Shown here piece by piece: positions 34,958-43,321 of a DNA stretch of 64,000 nt (the stretch's first letter is position 1; each line of letters starts with the position of its first letter). This DNA is from an uncultured Bacteroidales bacterium (GTDB taxonomy: Bacteria > Bacteroidota > Bacteroidia > Bacteroidales > UBA932), in contig CAMJBH010000005.1 of assembly GCA_946403855.1 (NCBI GenBank), positions 1 to 64,000 on the forward strand. Direction: 5' to 3'. Position numbers and translations under genes: made by a program. Below the pieces are notes generated by a model. That model was not told where the DNA came from, ran no database searches, and saw only the letters and a list, made by a program, of their open reading frames with translations.

Positions 34958-35839
34958 ATGAAAACACTTCCGAGTCCGGACCGTCCCGGCTACTATCACG
35001 TTTGTTCAGACGGCAACTGTACCTCTTGTTTGTTTCGAGATACCCAAGACTTTAAAGCGGCAATGAACCGTGTGGCTGTATGCGCGTGTAAAACAGGAGT
35101 CATTATTGTCGCATTTGTATTGATGGACAACCACTTTCACTTTGAACTGTACTCCGAAACCTATGAACGCTGTGCCAAATTCATCAAGGAATTCACCCGT
35201 CTTTCCGGCATGTATAACACCTCAAAATATGGCGAGAAAAACACATTTGAGGGTCTTCAGGTGCAGATACTTCCCGTTATCGGTGAAGAGTACTTGCTTA
35301 CTTTGCTATGCTACATCATAAAGAATCCGACAAAAGCCCGAATAGCAATGTTTTACAAATACCCATGGAGTACCGGCTCACTGTATTTCAACGAAACTCC
35401 CAACATAGCCGGAGTAAGGACAATTGGCAGCATGGGGCGAGTGGAGGTTCGCAACCTTTTGCAAACCCGGACATATCTTCCTCCTGAATGGAGGATCCTC
35501 GACGGAGTGATTCTACCAGAGAATTATGTTCCTGTACAACAGATAGAACAGATGATCAAGACACCCAGGGCATTCATGTACTTTCTATCCCTGAACAAAG
35601 ATGACGCAATAGAATCCGAACTTGGTAGCTGGCACGACATGTGCCTGACCGACAGGGAATTAAGGGAGATTCGCGAGGAGTTATCGATGGACCTGTTCAA
35701 TACTGGCATGTTGAAGGACCTGTCCGCGCCCCAGCGCCTTACCCTTGCCCGCAAGATTCGGGGCAAATATCATTGCTCCGTGAAGCAAATTGCCCGCATC
35801 GTCCAGCTCCCGTTCGAACAGCTCTGCTCGAGTCTTTAA
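34958..35839 (+). CDS. RAYT-like Y1/HUH transposase, second family
   Basis: A 293-aa HUH protein with the HUH motif in 'LMDNHFHFEL' (HFH, near residue 60) and a 'CYIIKNPTKARI' helix comparable to the YVYNNPVEK helix of the first RAYT, followed by a ~170-residue helical C-terminus ending in a helix-turn-helix-like segment (CSVKQIARIVQLPFEQL). It is only distantly related to the gene at 21961. A palindrome lies upstream, and a truncated copy occurs 2.1 kb downstream on the other strand, so this element has moved or been copied locally. Confidence 0.78.
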   Translation: MKTLPSPDRPGYYHVCSDGNCTSCLFRDTQDFKAAMNRVAVCACKTGVIIVAFVLMDNHFHFELYSETYERCAKFIKEFTRLSGMYNTSKYGEKNTFEGLQVQILPVIGEEYLLTLLCYIIKNPTKARIAMFYKYPWSTGSLYFNETPNIAGVRTIGSMGRVEVRNLLQTRTYLPPEWRILDGVILPENYVPVQQIEQMIKTPRAFMYFLSLNKDDAIESELGSWHDMCLTDRELREIREELSMDLFNTGMLKDLSAPQRLTLARKIRGKYHCSVKQIARIVQLPFEQLCSSL

Positions 35840-35995
35840 GTTGGTTGCTGCTTGCTGCCTTGCCGCCGCTCGCCATCTACTGCCACCAGTTTCCCGGTTA
35901 TTCTGCAAACCACCGCGCAGGGCGATGTAGCACCAGTTGCGCCCAGAAGTGGTTTTCAAAATTCGGTGCCCCTTCGCAATGTGACACCAGGCCGG

Positions 35996-36598
35996 CTAAT
36001 ACAGCAACAGACCCAGCACCGCACCGCCTACTATCACCAAGATTGGATTAACCTTGCCCCAGTAGGAAGCGGCGAAGGCGGCGGCCAGCAGGCACCAGCT
36101 TTTCCAGTCGATGAAATTTTCGCGCACGACCGAGAACGACGGCATGCAGCCCGCCCATGCCACGCGGATCACCAGAATCACGGCGGCTGCGCCTATGAGG
36201 CCGACAACGGTGGGCCGCAGCCAGCCCATAGTACCCTCGAACAGAGCGCTTTTGCTGAATTTGGCATAGACCTTCACCAGCGCAAGCACTATCAGGAAAG
36301 ACGGCAGCATCAGGGCCAGAGTGGCCACCGCCGACCCCGCTACGCCCATCCAGTGCAGCCCTGTTGCCTCATAGAGCACGCTGTAGCCCACATAGGTGGC
36401 GGAGTTTATGCCGATCGGGCCCGGAGTCATCTGCGAAATGGCCACTATGTCGGTGAAGGCGCTTTCGCTGATCCACTGATGGGCCACAACCACCTGCGTC
36501 TGAATGAGCGACAGCATGGCATAGCCGCCGCCGAAGGTGAAGGCACCCACAAGGAAGAAGGTCCATGCGAGCTGCAGGAAAAGGGTCAGCGTTTCCAT
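35996..36598 (-). CDS. Chromate transporter half-protein (CHR family), second of pair
   Basis: A 200-aa integral membrane protein of the short-chain CHR family. 'FTFGGGYAMLSLI' is the family GGGYAM motif, followed by 'DIVAISQMTPGPIGINSATYVGY'. About six hydrophobic segments are present. The start at 36598 lies inside the end of the first half (13-bp overlap) and fits the family N-terminus; an ATG at 36718 would add 40 unrelated residues. Paired half-size CHR proteins act as heterodimers; the role is anion export, with chromate resistance typical but not certain here. Confidence 0.88.
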   Translation of the reverse strand: METLTLFLQLAWTFFLVGAFTFGGGYAMLSLIQTQVVVAHQWISESAFTDIVAISQMTPGPIGINSATYVGYSVLYEATGLHWMGVAGSAVATLALMLPSFLIVLALVKVYAKFSKSALFEGTMGWLRPTVVGLIGAAAVILVIRVAWAGCMPSFSVVRENFIDWKSWCLLAAAFAASYWGKVNPILVIVGGAVLGLLLY

Positions 36599-37134
36599 CT
36601 CTGTTGATAATAAGTGACGCTGAATCCCAGCACTATAACTACTAGAAGTATGTAAATCGGCGATACGTTGAGAAACGCCACGAGCACAAGCGCCGCCACT
36701 GCCAAGAGCCATTTCCACCAGGTGGTGCAGGACTTACGGGCCATGTTTATCATGGGCACGGCGATGAGCGAAATCACCACAGGCCGGATGCCTTTGAACG
36801 CCCGTTCCACCCAGGGATTGTCCTTGAAGGAAGAGAAGAACATGGCGATGGCCAGGATGATAAGGAAAGACGGGGTCACCGAGCCCAACGTTGCCGCAAT
36901 GCTGCCCGGGATGCCCCTGAGCCTGTATCCGGCGAAGATGGAGATATTCACCGCCATCACTCCCGGAGCGCTCTGCGACAGGGCCACTATGTCGGGCAGT
37001 TCATCGTCGGATATCCATCCGCGGCGCGACATCTCCCGCTGGATTATCGGAATCATGGCATAGCCGCCGCCGATGGTGAACGCCCCGATCTTGGCGAATA
37101 CTCCGAAAATCTGCAGTAGCGAAACTTTTTTCAT
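36586..37134 (-). CDS. Chromate transporter half-protein (CHR family), first of pair
   Basis: A 182-aa membrane protein homologous to the next gene. 'FTIGGGYAMIPIIQREM', 'DIVALSQSAPGVMAVNISIFAGYRL' and several hydrophobic helices identify the CHR family. The start at 37134 overlaps the exonuclease stop by ATGA, and its end overlaps the second half by 13 bp, so all three leftward genes are translated in series. Confidence 0.88.
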   Translation of the reverse strand: MKKVSLLQIFGVFAKIGAFTIGGGYAMIPIIQREMSRRGWISDDELPDIVALSQSAPGVMAVNISIFAGYRLRGIPGSIAATLGSVTPSFLIILAIAMFFSSFKDNPWVERAFKGIRPVVISLIAVPMINMARKSCTTWWKWLLAVAALVLVAFLNVSPIYILLVVIVLGFSVTYYQQRWKR

Positions 37135-37880
37135 CTGAGCACAAGTTCCACCGGGCAATGGTCGGAGCCGTAGATTTGGTTGTGGATGTCGGCGGAAACA
37201 ATGCGGCCGCGAAGCCCGTCAGAGACCAGGAAGTAGTCGATGCGCCAGCCCACGTTCCGTTCGCGGGCGGCCATGCGGTAGCTCCACCATGAATATTTGG
37301 CCTCGCCTTCGTGAAGCGAGCGCCAGCTGTCGGTAAAACCGGAAGCGAGCAGCTCGGTCATCTTGCCCCTTTCTTCGTCGGAGAATCCCGCGTTGAAGTG
37401 GTTGGTGTCGGGGTTCTTGAGGTCGATGGGCTCGTGTGCCACGTTCATGTCTCCGCACACTATCACGCCTTTGCGCTCCTTGAGGCCGCCGAGATAGGCC
37501 CGGAAAGCATCTTCCCACTGCATGCGGTAATCCAGGCGGCGCAGGCCGTCCTGCGAATTGGGGGTATAGACGTTCACCAGATAGAAATCGGGCATTTCGA
37601 GGGTGATTACACGTCCTTCGGTGTCGTGATCAGGGATGCCGAGGCCGTAGCTGACACCCAACGGCTCCTGCCTCGTGTAGATGCAGGTGCCGGAGTAGCC
37701 CTTTTTCTCTGCATAGTTCCAGAAGGAGGTGTAGCCCGGGAATTCCAGGTCGATCTGACCCGCCTGCAGCTTGGTTTCCTGCAGGCACACGAAATCGGCG
37801 TCAAAGTCCACGAAAATATCGGCAAATCCTTTGCCTGCCACGGCCCTGAGGCCGTTTACGTTCCAGCTGATGAATTTCAT
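37131..37880 (-). CDS. xth: Exodeoxyribonuclease III (AP endonuclease)
   Basis: A 249-aa EEP-fold nuclease that cleaves abasic sites and degrades duplex DNA 3' to 5' in base-excision repair. Motifs in order: 'FISWNVNGLRA', 'VCLQETKLQ' (metal Glu), 'YSGTCIYTR', 'VNVYTPNSQDGLRRLDYR', 'CGDMNVAHEPIDL' and a C-terminal 'GWRIDYFLVS', 'GSDHCPVELVL' (catalytic His). The start at 37880 gives the usual MKFISWNVNG; an earlier ATG adds six residues. Confidence 0.93.
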   Translation of the reverse strand: MKFISWNVNGLRAVAGKGFADIFVDFDADFVCLQETKLQAGQIDLEFPGYTSFWNYAEKKGYSGTCIYTRQEPLGVSYGLGIPDHDTEGRVITLEMPDFYLVNVYTPNSQDGLRRLDYRMQWEDAFRAYLGGLKERKGVIVCGDMNVAHEPIDLKNPDTNHFNAGFSDEERGKMTELLASGFTDSWRSLHEGEAKYSWWSYRMAARERNVGWRIDYFLVSDGLRGRIVSADIHNQIYGSDHCPVELVLR

Positions 37881-37930
37881 ACCCCGCAAATTTAACAAAA
37901 AACCACGTATTTGCCAGCGGGTATAAGCTG

Positions 37931-38112
37931 TCAGTTCTCAGCGTAGAGTTCAAAATGAAAATGATTGTCCATTAAAACAAAGGCAATAATTATGACTCCC
38001 GTCTTGTATGCACAAACGGCCACACGGTTCATTGCCGCTTTAAAGTCTTGGGGATCTCGAAACAAACAGATGGTTGGGTTGCAAAGATGGAAATAATATT
38101 GGAAAACACCAT
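37931..38112 (-). pseudogene. Truncated relic of the second RAYT
   Basis: An open stretch on the minus strand matches residues ~25-68 of the transposase at 34958 nearly exactly (FRD-x-QDFKAAMNRVAVC, then 'AFVLMDNHFHFELY'), including the HUH motif, then stops. Upstream, the ATCTTTGC promoter segment is also shared, but about 90 bp between promoter and codon ~25 is missing and everything after the HUH motif is lost. The gap 37881-38351 holds this relic, then nothing recognisable except the cysS promoter element. Confidence 0.8.
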
Positions 38113-38337
38113 ACGAAAGCACCAAGCAGAAGCATTTTAGTCAATTATCTATGAATCAATCACTTTGCCCCTCACCACAGACTCGATACCCCTTCACAGA
38201 GGCGCACCGTGCAGCGAGAATAACCCTCAGCATTGCCAGAATCAATATTGCCCTGCTCGGTCATTTGCAAAATTAACGACAAATACTGGTGGCAAGCAGA
38301 CCGAAGAGGAGAGAGGTGCAATCACCGACATTTTTAT

Positions 38338-38345
38338 TATCTTTG
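38338..38345 (+). promoter_or_regulatory. -7 element (TATCTTTG) for cysS
   Basis: TATCTTTG matches TAnnTTTG and ends 6 bp before the cysS ATG at 38352, so the transcript should be nearly leaderless. Confidence 0.55.
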
Positions 38346-38351
38346 CAGTCT

Positions 38352-39881
38352 ATGCGACAACTCAGACTTACCAACACGCTTACGCGTACCAAGGAGCTCT
38401 TCAAGCCGGTCCATGAAGGACATGTTGGAATGTATGTATGCGGCCCCACCGTGTACGGTGAGGCTCATCTCGGCCATGCCAGGCCGGGCGTGACATACGA
38501 CGTGCTCAGCAAGCTGCTGCGCCACCTGGGCTACAAGGTGCGCTATGTACGCAATATCACCGATGTCGGCCACCTCGAACATGATGCCGACGAAGGTGAG
38601 GACAAGATAGCAAAGAAGGCCCGCCTGGAACAGCTGGAGCCCATGGAGGTAGTGCAGACTTATACTCTCCGTTACCACGAAGCCATGCGTCTCCTGAACT
38701 GCGCGCCGCCCTCCATCGAGCCCCGCGCCAGCGGCCACATAGTGGAGCAGATCGAGGCCGTCAAGAAAATTCTCGATGCCGGCTATGCCTATGAATCCAA
38801 CGGCAGCATCTATTTCGACGTGCAGAAATACAACCAGGACCACCATTACGGAGTTTTGAGCGGCCGCAATCTGGACGACACCCTGGAAGGCACCCGAAGC
38901 CTGGACGGGCAGAGCGACAAACGCGCCCCGTACGACTTCGCCCTCTGGAAAAAGGCTGAGCCCCAGCACATTATGCGCTGGCCCTCCCCTTGGGGCGAAG
39001 GATTCCCCGGCTGGCACCTGGAGTGCTCCGTCATGGGCGAAAAATACCTCGGAAACGAATTCGACATTCACGGCGGAGGCATGGACCTCATGTTCCCCCA
39101 CCACGAGTGCGAGATTGCCCAGAACGTAGCATGCCGCCACACCGAGGGTGTGCACTACTGGGTGCACAACAACCTCATCACCATTGGCGGCCAGAAGATG
39201 GGAAAGAGCCTCGGAAACTTCATCACCCTGCCCGAGCTGTTCAGCGGCAATCATCCCAAGCTGGAGCGTGCATACAGTCCCATGACTGTACGGTTCTTCA
39301 TACTTCAGGCCCACTACCGCGGCACCCTGGACTTCTCCAACGAAGCTCTCCAGGCCGCCGAAAAGGGACTTGCCCGCGTGCTGCAGGCCGCCCGCGAGCT
39401 CTATGCCATGGCGGGCCGCAAAGCCCCCGCATGGCCCTACGGCGAAGAGGCCTTCGGAGTGGCTCCCGACAGCTGCCCCGCAGAGTCGGAGGCCGTTCGC
39501 AAAGTCTTCGACGGCATCTATGACGCCCTGTGCGACGACATGAACACCCCCATCGCCCTGGCCCACATTTCAGAAGCCGTCCGCCTCATCAACTCCGCAA
39601 AGGCAGGCCAGCTTAAGTTCGGCAAAGGCGACATCGACACTCTGTGCCAGATTTTCGACGATATAGTGTTCGGAGTGCTGGGGCTCAAGGACGAAGAAAC
39701 CGGCTCCGAGAGCGCCCGCAAGGTCATAGACGGCCTCATGGGCATGGTGCTCGAGCAGCGCGCCGCTGCCAAAGCCGCCAAGGACTGGACAACCTCGGAC
39801 CATATACGCGACTCCCTCAAGGCCCTTGGCATACAGGTCAAGGACACCAAAGACGGAGCCGAGTGGACGCTGGAAGGATAA
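38352..39881 (+). CDS. cysS: Cysteinyl-tRNA synthetase
   Basis: A 509-aa class I synthetase charging tRNA-Cys. The Zn-site Cys is in '[20 protein letters not shown]', which also holds the HIGH-type motif HLGH; other Zn ligands are in 'WHLECSVMG' and 'PHHECEIAQ'; the KMSKS loop reads KMGKSLGN. The length is normal. The start at 38352 follows the -7 element; an in-frame ATG at 38289 lies upstream of the promoter and is rejected. Confidence 0.96.
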   Translation: MRQLRLTNTLTRTKELFKPVHEGHVGMYVCGPTVYGEAHLGHARPGVTYDVLSKLLRHLGYKVRYVRNITDVGHLEHDADEGEDKIAKKARLEQLEPMEVVQTYTLRYHEAMRLLNCAPPSIEPRASGHIVEQIEAVKKILDAGYAYESNGSIYFDVQKYNQDHHYGVLSGRNLDDTLEGTRSLDGQSDKRAPYDFALWKKAEPQHIMRWPSPWGEGFPGWHLECSVMGEKYLGNEFDIHGGGMDLMFPHHECEIAQNVACRHTEGVHYWVHNNLITIGGQKMGKSLGNFITLPELFSGNHPKLERAYSPMTVRFFILQAHYRGTLDFSNEALQAAEKGLARVLQAARELYAMAGRKAPAWPYGEEAFGVAPDSCPAESEAVRKVFDGIYDALCDDMNTPIALAHISEAVRLINSAKAGQLKFGKGDIDTLCQIFDDIVFGVLGLKDEETGSESARKVIDGLMGMVLEQRAAAKAAKDWTTSDHIRDSLKALGIQVKDTKDGAEWTLEG

Positions 39882-39908
39882 TTATCCTACAAAAAGTTTT
39901 GATATTCA

Positions 39909-39939
39909 GCGCTTTTGCTTATCTTGGGAGCAAAAGCGC
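39909..39939. repeat. 10-bp inverted repeat before the zinc-protease-like lipoprotein
   Basis: Arms 39909-39918 (GCGCTTTTGC) and 39930-39939 (GCAAAAGCGC) are perfect, with an 11-nt spacer that contains the TATCTTG near-match to a -7 element. It lies 27 bp after cysS and 7 bp before the next ATG, so it may be an operator or an RNA hairpin over the start region. Confidence 0.6.
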
Positions 39940-39946
39940 CGAATTT

Positions 39947-42058
39947 ATGAAACGCATCGGTTTTTTAGCAAAGCTGCTCAGCATTGCAGGAGCTGCCGCC
40001 ATTGTTTTTACTTCCTGTTCCAAAGAGCGAATCCTTAAGCCTTTCGAAACCGTGAGTGAAGAAGACTGGCATCAGGTCCCCCAGTCCGGCGGAGACGTTG
40101 TTGCCGGAGACATCACCCTGACCTTTCCGGAGGGCACCTTCAGCGGAGAGTCCAAGATCGCAGTGACTCCCGTCCGCAAAGGCTCTGTCGATGGCGAAAA
40201 CGAACGCTCGCAATTCTACCAGCTGACATTCCCCGACGGAGGCACCAAGAAAGAATTCACTGTAAGGATTCCTTGGGCCGGAGAATACGGCGAGGTGCGC
40301 CCTGCGGTCAAGATGCTGACCTTCAGCCGTCACCTTGGCACCTGCCATGAATCCGTGCTCTATGTCAACTGTTCCTTTAGCAACGGAGAAGTGGTTGTAA
40401 ACATTCCTCCGGTACACGACCCGCTGGATATCAATCCTTTCTTCTCCATTGGACTTTTGGCCGGGCAGTCCGCACCCCAGACCAAAGCGTGGTATCCATT
40501 ATTGCTTACAAGCTGGTTTGCAGACGAGTCTGCGCTGAAATATACTGAAGTAGAGTACGAGGGTATCATGAATGCTTTCCCGGATTACTACCGGAAAGCC
40601 TGTGACGACCTCGGCACACTTGGCCTCAGGCCCGACTTCTGGACATTGATCGTAAGGGTTCATACTTTCAAGGAGGCGGACGAGAAGACTTGCGTAGGAC
40701 TCGCCGAATCCAATCCCTTCGTGACGGAATGGGGATACATGAGACTCAACTCGTCTTTTATCAAGAGAGTTGCCGACACCGGCTACGAAAAGAGCCTCGT
40801 GAACGAACTGCGCCAGACTCTGGTACACGAGCTTTTCCACCTGGTCCATGACCAGCAATACGACGTGACGCGCAGTGCCATGAACAGGTACTGGATGGGC
40901 TCGGTGGGCGACGACTGGGCTATGCTGTCCGAGGCCATAGGCTGCTGGACCGAGAAGGTCACGGGAGAAGGAACGCTGGGTGACAATACGCCTTTCCACG
41001 CCAAGGAATTGCTGACAAATTTCTTCCCGCTGGGCACAGACTATGCAACCTACAGGGACCACGGCTACGGCATGGGGCTTTTCATTGAATACCTGGCCAA
41101 GAAAACCTCCGACAAGAAGATAGTCAAACTCGTCGAATATCAGCGCGACGGAGCCAAAACCATCAGGGAGGTGTTTGATAAGTTCCTTGCCGAAAACAAG
41201 CTTACATTCTTTGACACCCCAAACTACCTGAAGTTTGTGGAGGCCGTCATGAGCGGAGAAATCGACAAGCGCGTCATCCTTGGCAACATTTCCACCAGAC
41301 ACAATCTGGACAATACCAAAGAATACAAGTACCGCGAACAGGTCAATGATTTCGGCGTCACCATCCACACCTTCAAGTACACGGACTCTGCACTCAGCTC
41401 CATGACGGGAGAGGAATGGAAGGTGGAGCAGACACAGGGCGGTCTGCTCACCAGGGTTTACCGTGTAGCTGACAATGGAAAATGTTTCCTTCTTGGCACA
41501 GCCAGTAAAGATGCACCCTTCGGTCTCTCCGTGAATGATTTGAAATCTTACACCGGGAAGTTCCCTATGGTAGTATTGACCGTGAGGGAAACCCAGGGCA
41601 ATGGCTATGGTGCCATCACTTCGGAGGTGAAAACCAGCTTCTCCAAATCCGACCCTTCGGTCAAAGTCCCGAACATCTGGAGCGTTAGCCTGGAGGGCGA
41701 TATAAAACTCGGCGGGAACAGTTACACCAGCTGGATCAACGCCGGATGGACCCACAACAGCATGTCAACGGTCACCACTAAAAAAGTAAGCAACGGATAC
41801 GAAGTACACGCATACGACAACAAGGATGAAACCTACGAAGTCATCTTTACCATCACACAAAAGGGCAACGGCTTCGGCGATGTGGTAAATCTCAAATACA
41901 CATGCATTTACGACCCTTCAAAGTCCTTCTCGCTGGACAAGCTTACCCTCAAGAATTTCGACTCCGGCAAAGACTCCAGCCATGGGGACGCTTACTGGAA
42001 GGAGACGGTCCCGGGTGGCTCGATGAATCTGGAAGTACATTTCGACAGGCTGGAATAG
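39947..42058 (+). CDS. Lipoprotein with zinc-metalloprotease-like HExxH motif
   Basis: A 703-aa lipoprotein (lipobox FTSC near residue 21; start 39947). Residues ~50-150 resemble a ZU5-like or Ig-like beta domain ('ITLTFPEGTFSGESKIAV'). The central region has 'LVHELFHLVHDQ' (H294, E295, H298), a zincin HExxH motif, followed by 'SEAIGCWTEKV', where the Glu could be the third metal ligand. The C-terminal ~300 residues appear all-beta. I do not recognise a named family. A peptidase role is plausible but unproven. It is monocistronic, between cysS and the flippase-like gene. Confidence 0.65.
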   Translation: MKRIGFLAKLLSIAGAAAIVFTSCSKERILKPFETVSEEDWHQVPQSGGDVVAGDITLTFPEGTFSGESKIAVTPVRKGSVDGENERSQFYQLTFPDGGTKKEFTVRIPWAGEYGEVRPAVKMLTFSRHLGTCHESVLYVNCSFSNGEVVVNIPPVHDPLDINPFFSIGLLAGQSAPQTKAWYPLLLTSWFADESALKYTEVEYEGIMNAFPDYYRKACDDLGTLGLRPDFWTLIVRVHTFKEADEKTCVGLAESNPFVTEWGYMRLNSSFIKRVADTGYEKSLVNELRQTLVHELFHLVHDQQYDVTRSAMNRYWMGSVGDDWAMLSEAIGCWTEKVTGEGTLGDNTPFHAKELLTNFFPLGTDYATYRDHGYGMGLFIEYLAKKTSDKKIVKLVEYQRDGAKTIREVFDKFLAENKLTFFDTPNYLKFVEAVMSGEIDKRVILGNISTRHNLDNTKEYKYREQVNDFGVTIHTFKYTDSALSSMTGEEWKVEQTQGGLLTRVYRVADNGKCFLLGTASKDAPFGLSVNDLKSYTGKFPMVVLTVRETQGNGYGAITSEVKTSFSKSDPSVKVPNIWSVSLEGDIKLGGNSYTSWINAGWTHNSMSTVTTKKVSNGYEVHAYDNKDETYEVIFTITQKGNGFGDVVNLKYTCIYDPSKSFSLDKLTLKNFDSGKDSSHGDAYWKETVPGGSMNLEVHFDRLE

Positions 42059-42070
42059 CTGAAATAATTG

Positions 42071-42078
42071 TATCTTTG
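42071..42078 (+). promoter_or_regulatory. -7 element (TATCTTTG) for the flippase-like gene
   Basis: TATCTTTG fits TAnnTTTG and ends 8 bp before the ATG at 42087. Confidence 0.5.
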
Positions 42079-42086
42079 CATCTTGT

Positions 42087-43058
42087 ATGAAGAAGAACAC
42101 AATCAAATATATTCTGTCCTTCGTACTGGCCGGAGTGCTTGTCTATTTTGCATTCAGGGGCGTGGACTGGGCGGCTTTCTGGTCCGGACTCCAGCAGACC
42201 CGTTGGCTGTACATGGGCCTGTTCGTGGTGTTTTCCGTTCTGGCACTGCTGTTGCGCCTGGAGCGCTGGAGAGCACTCATACGTCCGTTCGATCCGCAGG
42301 CCGGACGCCTGGACATATGGGACGCCACCAACGTGGGCAACCTGGTGAATGTGGTTCTGCCCGGCGCCGGAGAATTCGTACGCTGCGGCTATGTGGCCAA
42401 GCGAGGACTTAGCTACGACAAGGCGCTGGGGACTATTGTATGCGAACGCGTGTGCGATTTCGTGGCCATCGCTCTGCTTTTTGCCGCCGCACTTGCACTC
42501 TCGTGGGAGAAATTCGGAGGTTTCTTTGCCGAGCAGATCGTTCAGCCGCTCACCCAGAGTCTCAATTTCTCTCTTTGGTGGATTGTGGCCGGAGTTGTAC
42601 TGATCCTCGGCGGCTTCATCTGGGCCGTATTTCATTGGAGCTCTTCCAACAAGGTTTTCGCCAAGATAGCCGAGTGGATACGCGGCCTGGGTGCAGGTTT
42701 CGCCAGCATAGGGCGCATGGAGCACAAATGGATGTTCATTCTCTACACCGTGGGGATATGGGCCATGTACGTGATGATGAGCTGGTCCGGGCTTAAGGCT
42801 CTTCCGATGCTGGACGGACTGGGCATCGCCGACGCCCTGTTCATATCGGCAGTGGGCAACATAGCCTCGGTCATCCCGGTTCCCGGAGGCATTGGCGCCT
42901 ACCACTACCTGGTGGCACTGAGCCTCCAGAGCATCTACGCCGCTACTTGGGACACCGGTATCCTGTACGCTACCCTGTGCCATGAAACTCATGCGGTGCT
43001 CATCATAATTCTGGGCATTGCCTCTTATATACGCATAACCCTGCGGAAGAAATCATAA
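42087..43058 (+). CDS. Lysylphosphatidylglycerol-synthase-TM/UPF0104 family membrane protein
   Basis: A 323-aa integral membrane protein with about eight hydrophobic segments. Family signs are 'LLRLERWRALIRPF', 'NVGNLVNVVLPGAGEFVRCGYVAKR', 'TIVCERVCDFVAIALLF' and the C-terminal 'IPVPGGIGAYHYLVAL'. These are typical of the flippase-like domain found in MprF and AglD and as a stand-alone protein in Bacteroidota. The role is probably lipid or lipid-linked sugar flipping; the substrate is not known. Confidence 0.88.
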   Translation: MKKNTIKYILSFVLAGVLVYFAFRGVDWAAFWSGLQQTRWLYMGLFVVFSVLALLLRLERWRALIRPFDPQAGRLDIWDATNVGNLVNVVLPGAGEFVRCGYVAKRGLSYDKALGTIVCERVCDFVAIALLFAAALALSWEKFGGFFAEQIVQPLTQSLNFSLWWIVAGVVLILGGFIWAVFHWSSSNKVFAKIAEWIRGLGAGFASIGRMEHKWMFILYTVGIWAMYVMMSWSGLKALPMLDGLGIADALFISAVGNIASVIPVPGGIGAYHYLVALSLQSIYAATWDTGILYATLCHETHAVLIIILGIASYIRITLRKKS

Positions 43059-43066
43059 AAAATTGC

Positions 43067-43074
43067 TATATTTG
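43067..43074 (+). promoter_or_regulatory. -7 element (TATATTTG) for tRNA-Arg
   Basis: TATATTTG fits TAnnTTTG and ends 9 bp before the mature tRNA start, a normal spacing. Confidence 0.6.
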
Positions 43075-43083
43075 CAGCCCGCT

Positions 43084-43160
43084 GGTTCCGTAGCTCAGTT
43101 GGATAGAGCAACAGCCTTCTAAGCTGTGGGTCGAGGGTTCGAATCCCTCCGGGGCCACCA
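43084..43160 (+). tRNA. tRNA-Arg (anticodon TCT)
   Basis: A 77-nt cloverleaf with encoded CCA. The acceptor stem GGTTCCG pairs with CGGGGCC (two G-T pairs), the D arm is GCTC/GAGC, the anticodon stem ACAGC/GCTGT encloses CTTCTAA (anticodon TCT, reading AGA), and the T arm GAGGG/CCCTC encloses TTCGAAT. An integrase gene follows within 200 bp, so its 3' end is the probable prophage attachment site. Confidence 0.97.
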
Positions 43161-43173
43161 ATTTAAGGAAAGC

Positions 43174-43203
43174 GCTGGCCGTCAGCATCTTACGACGGCC
43201 AGC
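43174..43203. repeat. 10-bp inverted repeat just downstream of tRNA-Arg
   Basis: Arms 43174-43183 (GCTGGCCGTC) and 43194-43203 (GACGGCCAGC) are perfect, with a 10-nt loop and no T run. It may end the tRNA transcript or belong to the attachment region. Confidence 0.7.
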
Positions 43204-43250
43204 CAACTTCCAACCAGAGGTCATTATCCTCAAAAAAAACCGAAATAATG

Positions 43251-43278
43251 TCCATTTTTGTCCATTTTTGTCCAATTA
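43251..43278. repeat. Tandem 10-bp direct repeats before the integrase
   Basis: TCCATTTTTG occurs twice in tandem and is followed by the related TCCAATTA. Short direct repeats between a tRNA attachment site and an integrase gene are typical of arm-type integrase sites, which is inference here. Confidence 0.5.
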
Positions 43279-43321
43279 CGGCCAAAAAGACGTGCAAGTT
43301 TCGGTGCAATTTTTCAAGGAT

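Noticed and set aside
35840..35995. A gene between the second RAYT and the chromate transporter
   Set aside because: The 251-codon + strand frame from 35852 is opposite the CHR gene; the gap holds only degenerate repeat-like sequence.
39644..39946. An N-terminal extension of the zinc-protease-like lipoprotein
   Set aside because: It overlaps cysS out of frame and would hide the lipoprotein signal that begins at 39947.
43066..43275. A 69-codon minus-strand frame across the tRNA
   Set aside because: It reads the tRNA backwards (the familiar APEGFEPST-type spurious product).
43248..43278. A CRISPR-like repeat cluster before the integrase
   Set aside because: The units are 10 bp, adjacent and without spacers. 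No CRISPR array was seen anywhere in the window.
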